From Galdieria partita (Eukaryota; Rhodophyta; Bangiophyceae; Galdieriales; Galdieriaceae): DNA of 64,000 nt. Below are positions 22,256 to 31,914 of the stretch, piece after piece; position 1 is the first letter of the stretch, and each line of letters opens with the position of its first letter. The stretch lies in contig BQMJ01000027.1 in the NCBI GenBank assembly GCA_025991245.1, positions 124,001 to 188,000 of the forward strand. Reading direction: 5' to 3'. The position numbers and the translations under genes were made by a program. The notes under the pieces are model-generated. The model saw only the letters and a program-made list of their open reading frames with translations. It did not search any database and was not told the DNA's origin.

Positions 22256-22538
22256 ATGGACCAAGAAGCCAACAAAAACGAAATCAATTCTTTTGCAATA
22301 TTTCATCGACTATTTTATAGAGCGTTGGAAACTAGTGCAACTTTTAAGTAGTCATTCGATCCAACAGTATAAACTATCTATATAGTAGAGAAACCTAAAT
22401 ATCAATACAAAAGCTCCCAAAAGACATATTCACATCAGAGAACAAATAAGAATGTTTCATCTACTTCCTGTCGCAGTAATAGGAGCTGCTTATATTTCAC
22501 AAAAAGAAAAGTACCAAAACATCAGAAAAGTTTGGTAA
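22256..22538 (+). CDS. Possible tiny spliced membrane protein (59 aa)
   Basis: This is a t speculative two-exon model: 22256-22347 and 22451-22538, with a GTAGTC...AATAAG intron of 103 nt. The spliced frame reads MDQEANKNEINSFAIFHRLF, continues YRALETSATFKMFHLLPVAV, and ends with one hydrophobic segment and the basic tail QKEKYQNIRKVW. The layout (short polar N-terminus, one helix, basic end) resembles small organelle or ER subunits, but no family is recognised. The intron is longer than usual here. The second exon overlaps the 3' end of the RMND1-like gene by 17 bp. The rest of the XPB-RMND1 interval (22119-22521) shows nothing else. Confidence 0.25.
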
Positions 22539-23751
22539 CTTCAAAACCAACCTCGATAGCAATCAAAAGAACAATAAATTGTTCCACGCGATGAGAGCTA
22601 GTGGCAGTTAGTTCAGTATTCAAAATATCCAGTGCGTCCTTGATTATTTCCATCCGGTTATTCAGTAGGCGAGTTCTCTTATGAAAGTCCACCGTATTAA
22701 AACATTGCGAACGAAGAACTTCCAAATCAGGAAACTGCCAAAAAAGATCGGGTGCATCGAGTAAATCAGACAACAAGTTCACTCGATATCTTGCAGCTAA
22801 AAGTTCTCCAATTCTCTTCTTTATGTCCTGCCTAGACATTCGTATCCTTCCAGTCTGTGCAAGCTCCAATGGAAGTTGCCAGGTATTATTTACCAGAGTG
22901 TCAATTTCTTCCTCGTACAATAAAAGTTTTACAGATTGTGCCAAACAATATGATATTGCCATCAACTCAAGCTTATCATCAATATCCATCAAATGAATTT
23001 CATCGTTTTCTACTTTCGTTTTAGAAGAACCAGTATAATAGTCAAACTCGTGATCAAAGTCATGAAGGCTAAAAAACGGTGCTTTGGATGCAGAAGTATT
23101 ACTAGACAACGTCATTGCAGTTGCCAATGAAAATCTCAAGGTGTCAAGTAATCTATTGAATATTTCGCTCCTTTTATAAAACGGCACACCCCAAAAGACG
23201 AGGGCACCGCTTTCGAAGACAAACAAGTGGCCTGTTGTGGTAGGAGACGATTTGTTTGTTTCCGACTGGACAACATTACTCTCTAAGTTTCCAACAACTG
23301 TGGGTTGTACTAACACAGTAGCGTGAATTACGTCATTAGCATAAGGTATTTGTTCAGAGTCTAAAGTACACTGTGGAAAATTAGAAAGTTCTCTACTGAT
23401 CACCTGTAAGTCCACGTTACTAGGCAGACAATATGCTGCGCATATACCGATTCCATCATCTTCTAGAACTCGAACAACTTTTCTTGGCTTTTTGCGAGCT
23501 CTTGCAGCAGCTGACTTGAGAGCTGGATTATTAGCACTGGACTGAGACCCGTCTATCCCTTTTCTATTGAATTGCATTCTACTTGTATTTTGCACAGAGG
23601 TTGTGTCTGACGAGAACAAGACTTGAAACTGTTTTAAAGCAGATATTCGTCTCCATCGATATGTCTTGACAAGTAGTGAATAACTATTCCGTCCTTGGTA
23701 AAACGAATACTGAAAAGCTTGCAGCAACGGAAGGAACATCGACTTGGACAT
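22522..23751 (-). CDS. RMND1/Rmd1-like DUF155 protein
   Basis: A single exon encodes 409 aa. The N-terminus is basic and hydrophobic (FYQGRNSYSLLVKTYRWRR), a likely mitochondrial presequence. The DUF155 domain begins near IGICAAYCLPSNVDLQVIS, includes the hallmark HLFVFESGALVFWGVP, and continues into the long helical part (TRLLNNRMEIIKDALDILN). A hydrophobic C-terminal segment follows (VEQFIVLLIAIEVGFEV), as in Rmd1/Sif2/RMND1. RMND1 is an inner-membrane protein needed for mitochondrial translation. A possible splice after IAIE exists but the unspliced end fits the family better. Confidence 0.85.
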   Translation of the reverse strand: MSKSMFLPLLQAFQYSFYQGRNSYSLLVKTYRWRRISALKQFQVLFSSDTTSVQNTSRMQFNRKGIDGSQSSANNPALKSAAARARKKPRKVVRVLEDDGIGICAAYCLPSNVDLQVISRELSNFPQCTLDSEQIPYANDVIHATVLVQPTVVGNLESNVVQSETNKSSPTTTGHLFVFESGALVFWGVPFYKRSEIFNRLLDTLRFSLATAMTLSSNTSASKAPFFSLHDFDHEFDYYTGSSKTKVENDEIHLMDIDDKLELMAISYCLAQSVKLLLYEEEIDTLVNNTWQLPLELAQTGRIRMSRQDIKKRIGELLAARYRVNLLSDLLDAPDLFWQFPDLEVLRSQCFNTVDFHKRTRLLNNRMEIIKDALDILNTELTATSSHRVEQFIVLLIAIEVGFEVTKLF

Positions 23752-23884
23752 GACGAGATTCGGACGTGGACTCTAAGGAATGTTTTCATTTTATGATTTG
23801 CGATTTTGGTCAAACATATCCGATCAACCAAAGTAGTTACACTCGAGTTATTATATATAGCATAGTAAGTTTCTTTAATAACGT

Positions 23885-25132
23885 TTATCTGTTTTTCCCA
23901 TATACTACTCGACCCTTTCCCCTTGCCTTCCTTTTACGACCCCGAACAGGATAATACGTATGGGATCTCCTTTCCTCTTGTGTATCTTCTGATGCTGCTT
24001 GGCATTTGTTACCTTGGGAAGAATGGACAGTAGCTCCCTTTCTGGGAGTACCACTGATTTCTGCCAAATCTTCTTTCATCTCATCAGAATCAAGCACAAC
24101 TCGAAGTTGGTTCTTTTCATCATTGGATCGTTTCGTTCCTCTTACCAGCCTATTCCAACGACCAGAAACTCCTAGTTGGGATAAATGTACATCTTGATCT
24201 GCACCACTGTTTTGGAAACTCGAATATAACGTTCCTTCCTTCTCTTGTCCATTTAAAAGTTCCTTTCCACCTGCATTCTTAACACTATCATTATTCATAG
24301 GTTGATGTGCACTCCTTGTTCGATGGACAACATCGTGTCTCCTAAGCCTCGAGAAGGAATTGTTCTCATCCCGCACAATTTTATACTTTAGCTCTTCGAT
24401 TCTTCTTCTTCGATCAGCATTTTCATATAAGAGTCGAGTTATCAGCAATCTTCTTCCAAGTTCAAATTCTTCTTCTGCCTGTTGACAGTCGTACTCGTAG
24501 TTTATTTTTGCAACTTGAGCATGATATAACTTTGCACGTTCTGCCTCATAAATCTTTGTTAAATATATCCTTTCTAGGTGCAAGACACGATGACGGTATT
24601 CCTCCAGTGAACCTGGAACATACTTGTTTTCTGTATTAGAAGAAGTGTTCTTAGTCTTGACAGCTGAAGCAGTTGTTTGTTTTGTCACGTTTTTACTAAC
24701 ATCTTCTAAAGTTACGTTATCTGAAGGTTGGTTTGTATGTTTCTCACTTTCCGCTCTTTCTTCTTGCCTGTTGCTCTTTTCTGGTATTATTTCCTTAGAA
24801 TCGTCTACCTGTTGCAATTCTTGCTTATCTATATTTTCTTCAAGCTCCATAGTTTCTATATGCATATTCGTATCTTCCTTTGTACTTTCCTTTTCCTTTG
24901 AAACATCTCCTTCCGACACAAGATTAGTTTCTTGTTCCACTCTTGCCACGTGGGGAGTTTTTTGGCTTTCATTCAACGATACAACAACTTCTGCATGAGT
25001 ATTGACTATATCTTCCCTTTTCGGAGTTTCTGTGGACGAGTCTTCAACTATAGGGTGTTCTTCTTTCTTTTCTATCAAAGCTATACTTGAATCATCTTGT
25101 AAGTTTGAAATATCGTCCATTCTCCCCACCAA
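23885..25132 (-). CDS. Sds3/BRMS1-like protein, putative histone deacetylase complex subunit
   Basis: A single exon encodes 415 aa. Residues 1-165 are very acidic and low complexity (EEHPIVEDSSTETPK). Residues ~170-260 form a long charged coiled coil (YRHRVLHLERIYLTKIYEAE, then EEEFELGRRLLITRLLYENA), whose pattern fits the Sds3-like family that bridges Sin3 and Rpd3/HDAC. The tail is Arg/Lys rich, ending GRKRKARGKGRVVYGKN, suitable for nuclear localisation or DNA contact. The coiled-coil resemblance is real but such segments mislead easily, so another chromatin scaffold is possible. It is divergent from the AFG1-like gene by 229 bp. Confidence 0.5.
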   Translation of the reverse strand: MVGRMDDISNLQDDSSIALIEKKEEHPIVEDSSTETPKREDIVNTHAEVVVSLNESQKTPHVARVEQETNLVSEGDVSKEKESTKEDTNMHIETMELEENIDKQELQQVDDSKEIIPEKSNRQEERAESEKHTNQPSDNVTLEDVSKNVTKQTTASAVKTKNTSSNTENKYVPGSLEEYRHRVLHLERIYLTKIYEAERAKLYHAQVAKINYEYDCQQAEEEFELGRRLLITRLLYENADRRRRIEELKYKIVRDENNSFSRLRRHDVVHRTRSAHQPMNNDSVKNAGGKELLNGQEKEGTLYSSFQNSGADQDVHLSQLGVSGRWNRLVRGTKRSNDEKNQLRVVLDSDEMKEDLAEISGTPRKGATVHSSQGNKCQAASEDTQEERRSHTYYPVRGRKRKARGKGRVVYGKNR

Positions 25133-25361
25133 TGAGGAAAAGGTCGAACCCGTTATCTAAAAAGTGGTTTATGGACAAATAGAAAAGTGCATATTTTGAA
25201 CACTAGAGCAAAGCATATCTTTAATAAAGATGTCAAGTTTTATGATATCTGCTGGAGTTTCTTGTGAATAGATAAGGACTAGTGAATCGTAGAGAAGACA
25301 AGTCAGACTGTTGATTTCAATTCTTTACGTGTTTTGGAGAAATTCATTTCTTTGAGCGAAA

Positions 25362-26897
25362 ATGTGGATTGGCAATAGCACAAATATAGCAACTCGTTTA
25401 ACAGCCAACTTGGGTTTGAGAAATATTTCGACTATTCCCTTCTTATGTCAGCAGGTCTCTGACATATCTTCTACTTGGAAAGCAACAAGTGAAACCTCTC
25501 CCAATGGTTTTTCTATATCAGAACAAGTCGTAAAGACGGAAGCCAAGACTGTGACAGAATTGTATCGGAGTTTGGCAGCTACAGGCACAATACAAGAAGA
25601 CCAAGAACAGCTACGGTCTGCAGCAGAATTTGACCGATTGCTTAAACAAATAGTTGACTTTGAAGAGAGAAATTTCCTTGTCAAGAAGAACAGGAAGGAA
25701 TTTCTTTTGAATAGAATTGGTACTTTCTTTCCTTTTCTGAGGAGTAAGGAAAAAGTCACCTCTCCTAAAGGAATTTACATTTACGGAGGCGTTGGAAGTG
25801 GTAAAACTTTTCTTATGGACATGTTTTATCAATTGACTCCTGGAAAGTTCAAGTACAGAATGCATTTTCAAGATTTCATGGTGAGTGTTCATAAGAGAAT
25901 TCACCAGTTTAGAATACATTCGCATAACCATGGAAGTGATCCAATCCCACCAGTTGCAGCTCAAGTAGCTTCGGAGTGCTGGTTATTGTGTCTTGACGAA
26001 TTTCAAGTAACAGATGTTGCAGATGCGCTGGTACTTCGTCGTTTGGGTGAAGAGTTGTTTTCCCGTGGACTTATTTTGGTGACTACTTCGAATCGTGCAC
26101 CTGAAGAACTTTACTGGAATGGAATTCAAAGAGAGTCATTCTTGCCGTTTATACCACTTTTATACGATTATTGCAAAGTAATTCATGCATCTTCTCAAAC
26201 GGATTATCGTATGCAGATGATTCTTCGTGACGTTTCAACTTCTAGCCAAAGACATGCCATTACATTCTATGTTTCTCAAGAGGAAGAAACGAGGAAACGT
26301 CAAATGGATAAACTGTTTCTTGCGCTTTCAGGTGACTCCATGGAAAAACAAGTAAACTTGGATGTTTTCTCACGAAAGTTGGTTATAAGGAAGGCTGGTA
26401 AAGGTATTGCAAGATTTTCCTTTTTTGAACTTTGTGATGAAGTAAGTATGTGCATTCAGCTTTTTATATTTGTGTTATTCTTACAATTCCATCGAGGCCT
26501 TATCTGCAGCTGACTTTGTTGTTTTGGCGGAAACATTTCGTTCAGTCTTGATTGAAGATATTCCACAAATTAAACTTTTTACCGAAAGAAACAGAGCTCG
26601 TCGATTTATTAATCTGATAGATGCGCTTTATGGTAAGCAACCATAACGTCACTCTTGCCGTACTTCTTAATATAGTTAGATCATTGTACCAAGTTATTCT
26701 GTTCCTCTACCGTGGAATTAGATAGCTTGTTTTCAAAGGAAGATCTGGATTTTTCAAAGGAATTAGAACCTGAAGAATTTTTTGCGTCTGAACGAACTTT
26801 ATCGAGATTACGTGAAATGCAAACGGAAACTTATCTTAAAAAACCACATATCGGAAGAAGGCAACATGAAGACTTCTCTATTCATGAATCCGATTGA
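25362..26897 (+). CDS. AFG1/LACE1-like mitochondrial AAA ATPase
   Basis: Three exons (25362-26441, 26497-26632, 26680-26897) give ~477 aa. A Ser/Thr/Arg-containing N-terminus (MWIGNSTNIATRLTANLGLR) suits mitochondrial import. The ATPase core has Walker A GIYIYGGVGSGKTFLMDMF, Walker B LLCLDEFQVTDVADA and LVTTSNRAPEELY. The C-terminal part is typical of AFG1 (ALSAADFVVLAETF, then RARRFINLIDALYD). AFG1/LACE1 helps degrade surplus cytochrome oxidase subunits and other inner-membrane proteins. The last exon carries an acidic tail not needed for the fold. Confidence 0.93.
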
Positions 26898-27321
26898 AGC
26901 CTTTCATACTGAGCTATTTTTGATGGAATTATTTATTTGGAACCTTCAGCTTGTTGTATGGATAAAGTAGCAATTGAAAACTGCAACTGAATATATAAAG
27001 GAATAAGAAACTGTTTAGAAGTATATAAGAAAGACAAGTCATAGTTATTGACAAATAAGTGTGCACACTCCATTTCAAGAGTTGCACTATTATATTCCTG
27101 AAAGATGAGCTTTTGAAATGCTTTGTGGATAATAAACTGGAATGAAAATGAACGCGTAGACTATTCATGTGTTTCTGAAAACCCACAACTTAATATTGAT
27201 AAAATACACTTTATAGCCCAGTTACTGGTTTCCAAATAATGACGTGATGAAAAAATCTTTGTCCTTTGGTAGTTAGTCACTTCAGCTTTTCCACAAACTC
27301 AAAACTGAACGAAGAGAGCAT
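26898..27321. other. Convergent 3' intergenic region; nothing recognised
   Basis: This 424-bp AT-rich spacer lies between the 3' ends of the AFG1-like gene and the converging minus-strand gene. Open frames on the minus strand here are Phe/Leu/Ser rich and look random. No RNA gene or repeat was seen. Confidence 0.4.
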
Positions 27322-27943
27322 TCAAAGTCTCTGTCCCTGAACGCCGGCGCAATCTCTTAAATCAACTGGTCCAAACCTTTTGGTAGCCTCTTGGAAAAAC
27401 TCCGTAAAACCTCCGACAAATTTGAAGCAGGTTGGTGCTCTCCTGTCCTCTGAAGGACAACCCTAAAACAGTGGTTGAAAACTAAACCCCAAAAGTTTTC
27501 AGAATTGTTCACGTACTTCATATACTATAGGTGAGGTTCGATGTTCTTCTGCACCAGGTATCTGCTTTTTTGTTTCTTCCAAAGCTTGAGGCCAGGATTC
27601 ACGCGTACGCATAGTCACAAACACTTTAACCTCACCCTGATGTTGCTCCTCAAGTTTCTGTGCTAAGCATGCAGCTGTTATGCTGTATTTAAGTTCTAAA
27701 CGTAATATTTTCGACTACGAGACGCTTACCTGTTCGGAAAAAACCACAACCTTGAAAACCTTCCACATAAAAGCAAGTTCCCTTTCCGTTCTTGCAACTT
27801 GGGGATGAGAAACTCAACAAACGTGAAAATGACCAATTCTTATCACTCATAACCCACAAACAAGTAAGCAAAACAATGAACACTACTGCATAAACAGAAG
27901 CCCTGGAAAACCCCCGACGAACTGGCGGTTTTCGCAAATTCAT
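27322..27943 (-). CDS. Membrane-anchored thioredoxin-fold-like protein with CGFF motif
   Basis: Three exons (27730-27943, 27517-27674, 27322-27462) encode ~170 aa. The N-terminus is basic (MNLRKPPVRRGFSRA), then one helix (SVYAVVFIVLLTCLWVM), indicating a type II membrane protein. The luminal or intermembrane part has CKNGKGTCFYVEGFQGCGFF followed by a helix AACLAQKLEEQH, then a strand VKVFVTMRT. Near the end comes PTCFKFVGGFTEFFQEATKR. The order (Cys at a helix start, strand, helix, then TSPIVYE where a cis-Pro loop would sit) resembles glutaredoxins, with a single-Cys CGFF active site instead of CPYC or CGFS. The fold is an inference; function is unknown. Its start is only 26 bp from that of the divergent receptor gene. 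Confidence 0.6.
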
Positions 27944-27969
27944 TACAACACCATTTGTGACAAGACTGA

Positions 27970-29219
27970 ATGAGTAACTTGACAGAAAGTCAGCAAAGTG
28001 TAGTTCGCCACTTGAGCATTGTACTGGGTTCCTTATCCATGGCAATATCTCTGTTTGTTATAGTGTTCCATCTTTGTCGCAGAAGAACTAGCGTTACTGG
28101 TGGTAAGAGAAGAATTGATGAACCAGTTCTGTGGTTGAGGTTAGCAGCTTTGTTTTTGTCCAACCTTTTGAAGAAAGTTAAGTTCTCAACTTCAGTTTCG
28201 CTTGTTTTTTTGCTCCTCTTTTTAATATGCACCTTGGTTCTTTTGGAGATAGTTTGTGTAGTATAGAGGCTGCTGGAAATCAATTTTTTTACCTCTCGAG
28301 TTTCGTTTGGGTAACTTGTATTGCTCATCAACTTTACACTGTTTTCGTCAGAAATAATTCAAGAGCAAGCAGAAAGCACTCTCTTGTCTATCATTGTTTG
28401 GGTTGGGTAAGTAGAACTTTTGTCCTTTTTATATTCTTTTGTGGCGTAATGGAGGACTCAACAGGGATTTCCTGCAGTGACCGTTATTATTCTGCTGTTT
28501 TCTGGGAAATTCGACAGCTCGGCTTCGAATAGTAGCTATGAATGGTGCTGGATAACTGAGAATTCCTGGAGATTTGCACTGTTTTATGTTCCGCTGTTTA
28601 TAATGTTGGCTATTAACATAGCTGTTTACGTAATTATAATAATAATCGTTTACAAACGTTATCGTAGTATGTTAGGTCTCCGAAAGTCTTTTTACCCTGC
28701 AGCTACTACTCGTTCGACCTTTGCAAAACAAACTATTTTTTGGTATGTCCACAGATAAGTAACCTTTGACACGTTTTTCACTTTCTTTTCGTTGCAGGGC
28801 TCTTCGAGTTAGTCTGTATTTAATGGTTTTTATTGTGACCCGAATTGGAAGTTTAGTTAATCGCTTTTATGAACTAACTCATGAAGGATATTCACCCTTT
28901 GGTCTTGTGGTGCTTCATGCAGTGACCCAAAGCTTGCAAGGGTTTCTATTTGGATTTATTTATATTTATCACGAAAGAGCTCTGGGAGAGGTTCTTTTAT
29001 TGGTTAGGTAAGTTTATTTTTCGAAAACAAGAAAGCTACAGAATTTTTCTATTTTATTGAAGGCGAAAATGGAGTCACAGAAGTGACTTTCGAAACGATA
29101 CCTTTGTCTCATTTGAGAAGAGAGGACTTGCAAATTTTTCAAGGTTTGATGAAACAGAAGAGGAAGATGAGGAGGATGAAGAAGATACTGAGTCACAGAA
29201 TTTCCCCTTGGCAGGTTGA
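27970..29219 (+). CDS. Seven-helix receptor, cAMP-receptor-like/GPCR family
   Basis: Five exons (27970-28139, 28196-28406, 28465-28742, 28798-29007, 29063-29219), all phases matching, give ~341 aa. A short N-terminus with a possible glycosylation site (MSNLTESQQ) leads into helix 1 (LSIVLGSLSMAISLFVIVF). Then come helix 2/3 with CSIEAAGNQFFYLSSFVWVT, helix 4 (GFPAVTVIILLFSG), the extracellular-loop signature YEWCWI, helix 5 (RFALFYVPLFIMLAINIAVY), helix 6 (YLMVFIVTRIGSLVNRF) and helix 7 (QSLQGFLFGFIYIYHERAL). The paired Cys, the CWI loop and the FYVPL helix 5 are features of Dictyostelium cAMP receptors and cAMP-receptor-like proteins. The cytoplasmic tail ends in a strongly acidic run of Glu/Asp. 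Ligand and G-protein coupling are unknown. An alternative donor at ~28102 would shorten exon 1. Confidence 0.8.
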
Positions 29220-30381
29220 TGCCAGTCTTGTACTAATTGTGCCTCATGTCTTTGGTTGATGGGGAGGCTTGATTCGAATTGTGCACGTTTTAAATTGTTA
29301 AGTATTTTAATATTCCAAAGCAGATTTATGAAGAAGACGCATCTTTGGTTGTTTGTAATGGTAATGATTCGATAGGAAGAAAACTCGATGAGTTGGCAAC
29401 AAATTGATTTCAGTTGTTTTATTTTTCCAATCTTGTAGATATTCGAATATCTGAATGTGTTTTCTCGGTTTACTATTTTTCTCATGGTTTGATATTAGCT
29501 TTCAGTTTTTATGGCATTTCTCTTTTACTGAAAGATATCGTGTATATATATATATGGATTTCAATTGATAGCTGACAACGTTGTTATCACTTGCTGAGAA
29601 CCTATTGTCTGCAACTACTATATGTGTCTAGAGAAAAATAAAGCCTTTATGTTTTAGAGTAGTGTCGAATGATATTGTCAAGTTACTAAAGCCTACGTAT
29701 TTGTTGGTATGGTTGAAAAAGGATTGTTGCAACTCTCGATTGACAAAATACCAACAAGCTTTCGCACTGCGTTTAACTTTGTACAACATAGAAGATGATA
29801 TGTAGAATAGGTGAGTAAAAACGATTGCCTTCATAACTGTTTCTCGTCAGTTCGACGAGGCCCGATCGATTGAGGCGCTACATAAGTATGTTGAATAGGA
29901 TTAGTTTCGCTCCTGTAGGAAAGGATTGTCTTTGATAACGACATGAAATACAAAATGATACTGTAAATAGCCTTTCTCAAGCAGGAGTTTGTGAAATGGT
30001 TTCAACCGAATTCGACGAAAGGGTGGTAAATGAAAATAGATAAGAGTACTTTTCCATCTTATCTTTGGAATGTCGTTGACTATGAACGGTCAAGTTAACA
30101 ATATTACTAATATCTTAATGCATACGGAGTATACCAAAACTTTCTGCCAAGCATATTATCTTCCAAATTAGTGATAATAATGCAAATGCTTGAAACACAT
30201 GATTCTCTATCTCTCTCTCTCTCTCTCTCTCTCGCATAAGATATTACTAAATTGTGAGTTTTATTAGCTTCCCAAAAGTGAGGCTTGTTTGTTTTGAACT
30301 TGGCTATCTGCAATCTCCAACAGCTGTGCATTAGAGAAACATTTTGCAACGTAGGTTGACTAGGCTGTGCATTAGCTGCTT
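29220..30381. other. Gene-poor spacer of about 1.2 kb
   Basis: This is the longest stretch without a gene. It follows the receptor stop and precedes the putative plastid membrane protein. Short open frames occur, but none has family features or splice-consistent extensions. It contains a short (TA)n run (about 29542-29555) and a CT microsatellite (30211-30233). A small inverted-repeat-like motif around 29842-29870 (TCTCGTC...GACGAGG) could form a hairpin. No tRNA or snRNA signature was recognised. Confidence 0.45.
30211..30233. repeat. CT dinucleotide microsatellite
   Basis: About eleven to twelve CT repeats lie on the plus strand inside the gene-poor spacer. On the minus strand it produces a spurious open frame with alternating Arg-Glu codons. 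Confidence 0.9.
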
Positions 30382-31846
30382 ATGTTGAATTTCGGTTTTC
30401 TTCAAGTAACTCTTGTTTCTCGGCCCTCCAGTCATGTCTCTAGTTCGCGTAGGAAAAAGAACTTTCGACATTGTTCAAGAAGTAAACTTGGATACGCACC
30501 GAAAAGATGTTATATTCTCCTTTCCAAAGGCGATGCTCATGAAACGGAAGAGACAAGGGAACCACTTGAAGACGGAACCAAAGAAGTGTATTTGGGAGAC
30601 AATTCTACCTTTAATAAAAATAGCAGTGAATCCAAAAAATCCTATCTAGACTTTGTTGCTAACTTTTGCGACGAAACAGAAATTGGAGCCATACTAGACT
30701 CCCTTTTTGAACGCAAGGAATTTCAAGAAGCTTTCTCAGTTTTCAACTATGTACATTCACATAAGTTGAACTTGCCCACTCGAATTATTAAGGTTAGTGT
30801 TGTTGTATTTATGAAGGAGACTCATAAATTCTTTTCTCAGTCAGCAGTCGATAGCGCTATAAAGGAAAGAAATATAACGCTCCTGTATCAAATCCTCATC
30901 TGGCTTAAAAGAACGGGACTTGCTCGAAATTTTGCGTCACGGAACGTTACGATACCAAAGTTCACAAGAACTCGGTTTGAGTATTCTTCTTTGAGTAAGA
31001 TTAGCATGAAGAGTGTCAAGCTGGTTGTGCCACAGAATGTTTCTTCGATGAAAAGTGGACGGTCTACCTTTCCATCGGGACCAGTTATGAGTGATACTTT
31101 ATTTGGCTTGTGCTTTTTAGGGTTTTTAGGAGTTGGACTTTCCATGGAACTTATTAATCCGTTAATATTGCATCATGAAGATTGGGAACCAACTGTGTTT
31201 CTTCTTTTGATTTTCGTTGGATTAGCGGCAGATCGTTATATGGGAAATGGAAAAGTTTATCGTTCGGTTGAACGTGGCTTACGAAGAATCTTTACGGATG
31301 ATGCTGTTCGAACGAGTCGTTGTGAAGCGGCTTTTTTGTTAAGTGGATATTTATTGGGGATTCCTTATTTATTTTTTCAACCAAATGGAGACGCTTTGAT
31401 TCGTCATCATCGAACGTTATTGGAGCTTGTTATGAATACAGAAAGCGACTTTTTGGAAAACACAACATCACTAAATGTCAGAGAAAGTGAACTTTTGTAT
31501 AAATATTTAGTCTGGATGTGTTCTGGTCTGGCAGCAGAATCAGCAATTGATGGTCTGTTTTTTGAAATTAATCCCGACAAGATATGGCGCTTTGTAGATA
31601 AATTGGATGATTCTATGTGGAGACAATTGGGTAAGATAGTTGTTTTATTGTAGTTTATTCTAAATGTATCAAGGTTATAGAAAAGAAAATTGGAAGGATT
31701 CTAAAAGATTCTTGCTAGAATGTGCATATAACGATGCTGAGCAAATTCTCAGTGCGTTTTGTAAAGAACATTTGTTTTTAGCTGATAAAATGCTTTCCGG
31801 TGCTTCAGCGGGCGAGTGTATTGTTTCTTTAGAATTCGTTTTGTAA
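30382..31846 (+). CDS. Unrecognised protein, probably plastid membrane-located
   Basis: Three exons (30382-30792, 30841-31630, 31674-31846) give ~457 aa. The first intron is 48 nt with no stop, so an unspliced reading stays open. The N-terminus is rich in Ser, Arg and Lys (SRPSSHVSSSRRKKNFRHCS), like a transit peptide. Two hydrophobic helices follow mid-protein (SDTLFGLCFLGFLGVGLSM, then PTVFLLLIFVGLAADRYM), then a weaker one (EAAFLLSGYLLGIPYLFF). The C-terminal third is soluble and helical. The pattern of conserved-looking RHHRTLLELVM and AGECIVSLEF suggests a conserved plastid-lineage membrane protein, but I cannot name the family. Confidence 0.6.
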
Positions 31847-31914
31847 GCGATAAATAAACATAAAAGCCATTTCATATTGCAAGATTACCGCACAATGTAG
31901 CCATTTTCTGATTG

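Noticed and set aside
22095-22385. Plus-strand open frame of 96 codons upstream of XPB
   Set aside because: Composition looks random and it overlaps the XPB start antisense; a different frame gives the more plausible small spliced model.
22440-22521. Extra 3' exon of the RMND1-like gene
   Set aside because: A GT-AG pair exists after IAIE, but the unspliced end (IEVGFEV) matches the hydrophobic family C-terminus better.
27944-28045. N-terminal extension of the CGFF protein from an upstream ATG at 28045
   Set aside because: It would overlap the receptor's first exon antisense, and the extra residues do not look like coding sequence; the ATG at 27943 gives a clean type II signal anchor.
29840-29880. 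tRNA- or snRNA-like hairpin in the gene-poor spacer
   Set aside because: Only a short inverted repeat; no A/B boxes, anticodon arm or snRNA signature.
30107-30349. Minus-strand open frame with alternating Arg-Glu
   Set aside because: Produced by the CT microsatellite; no other support.
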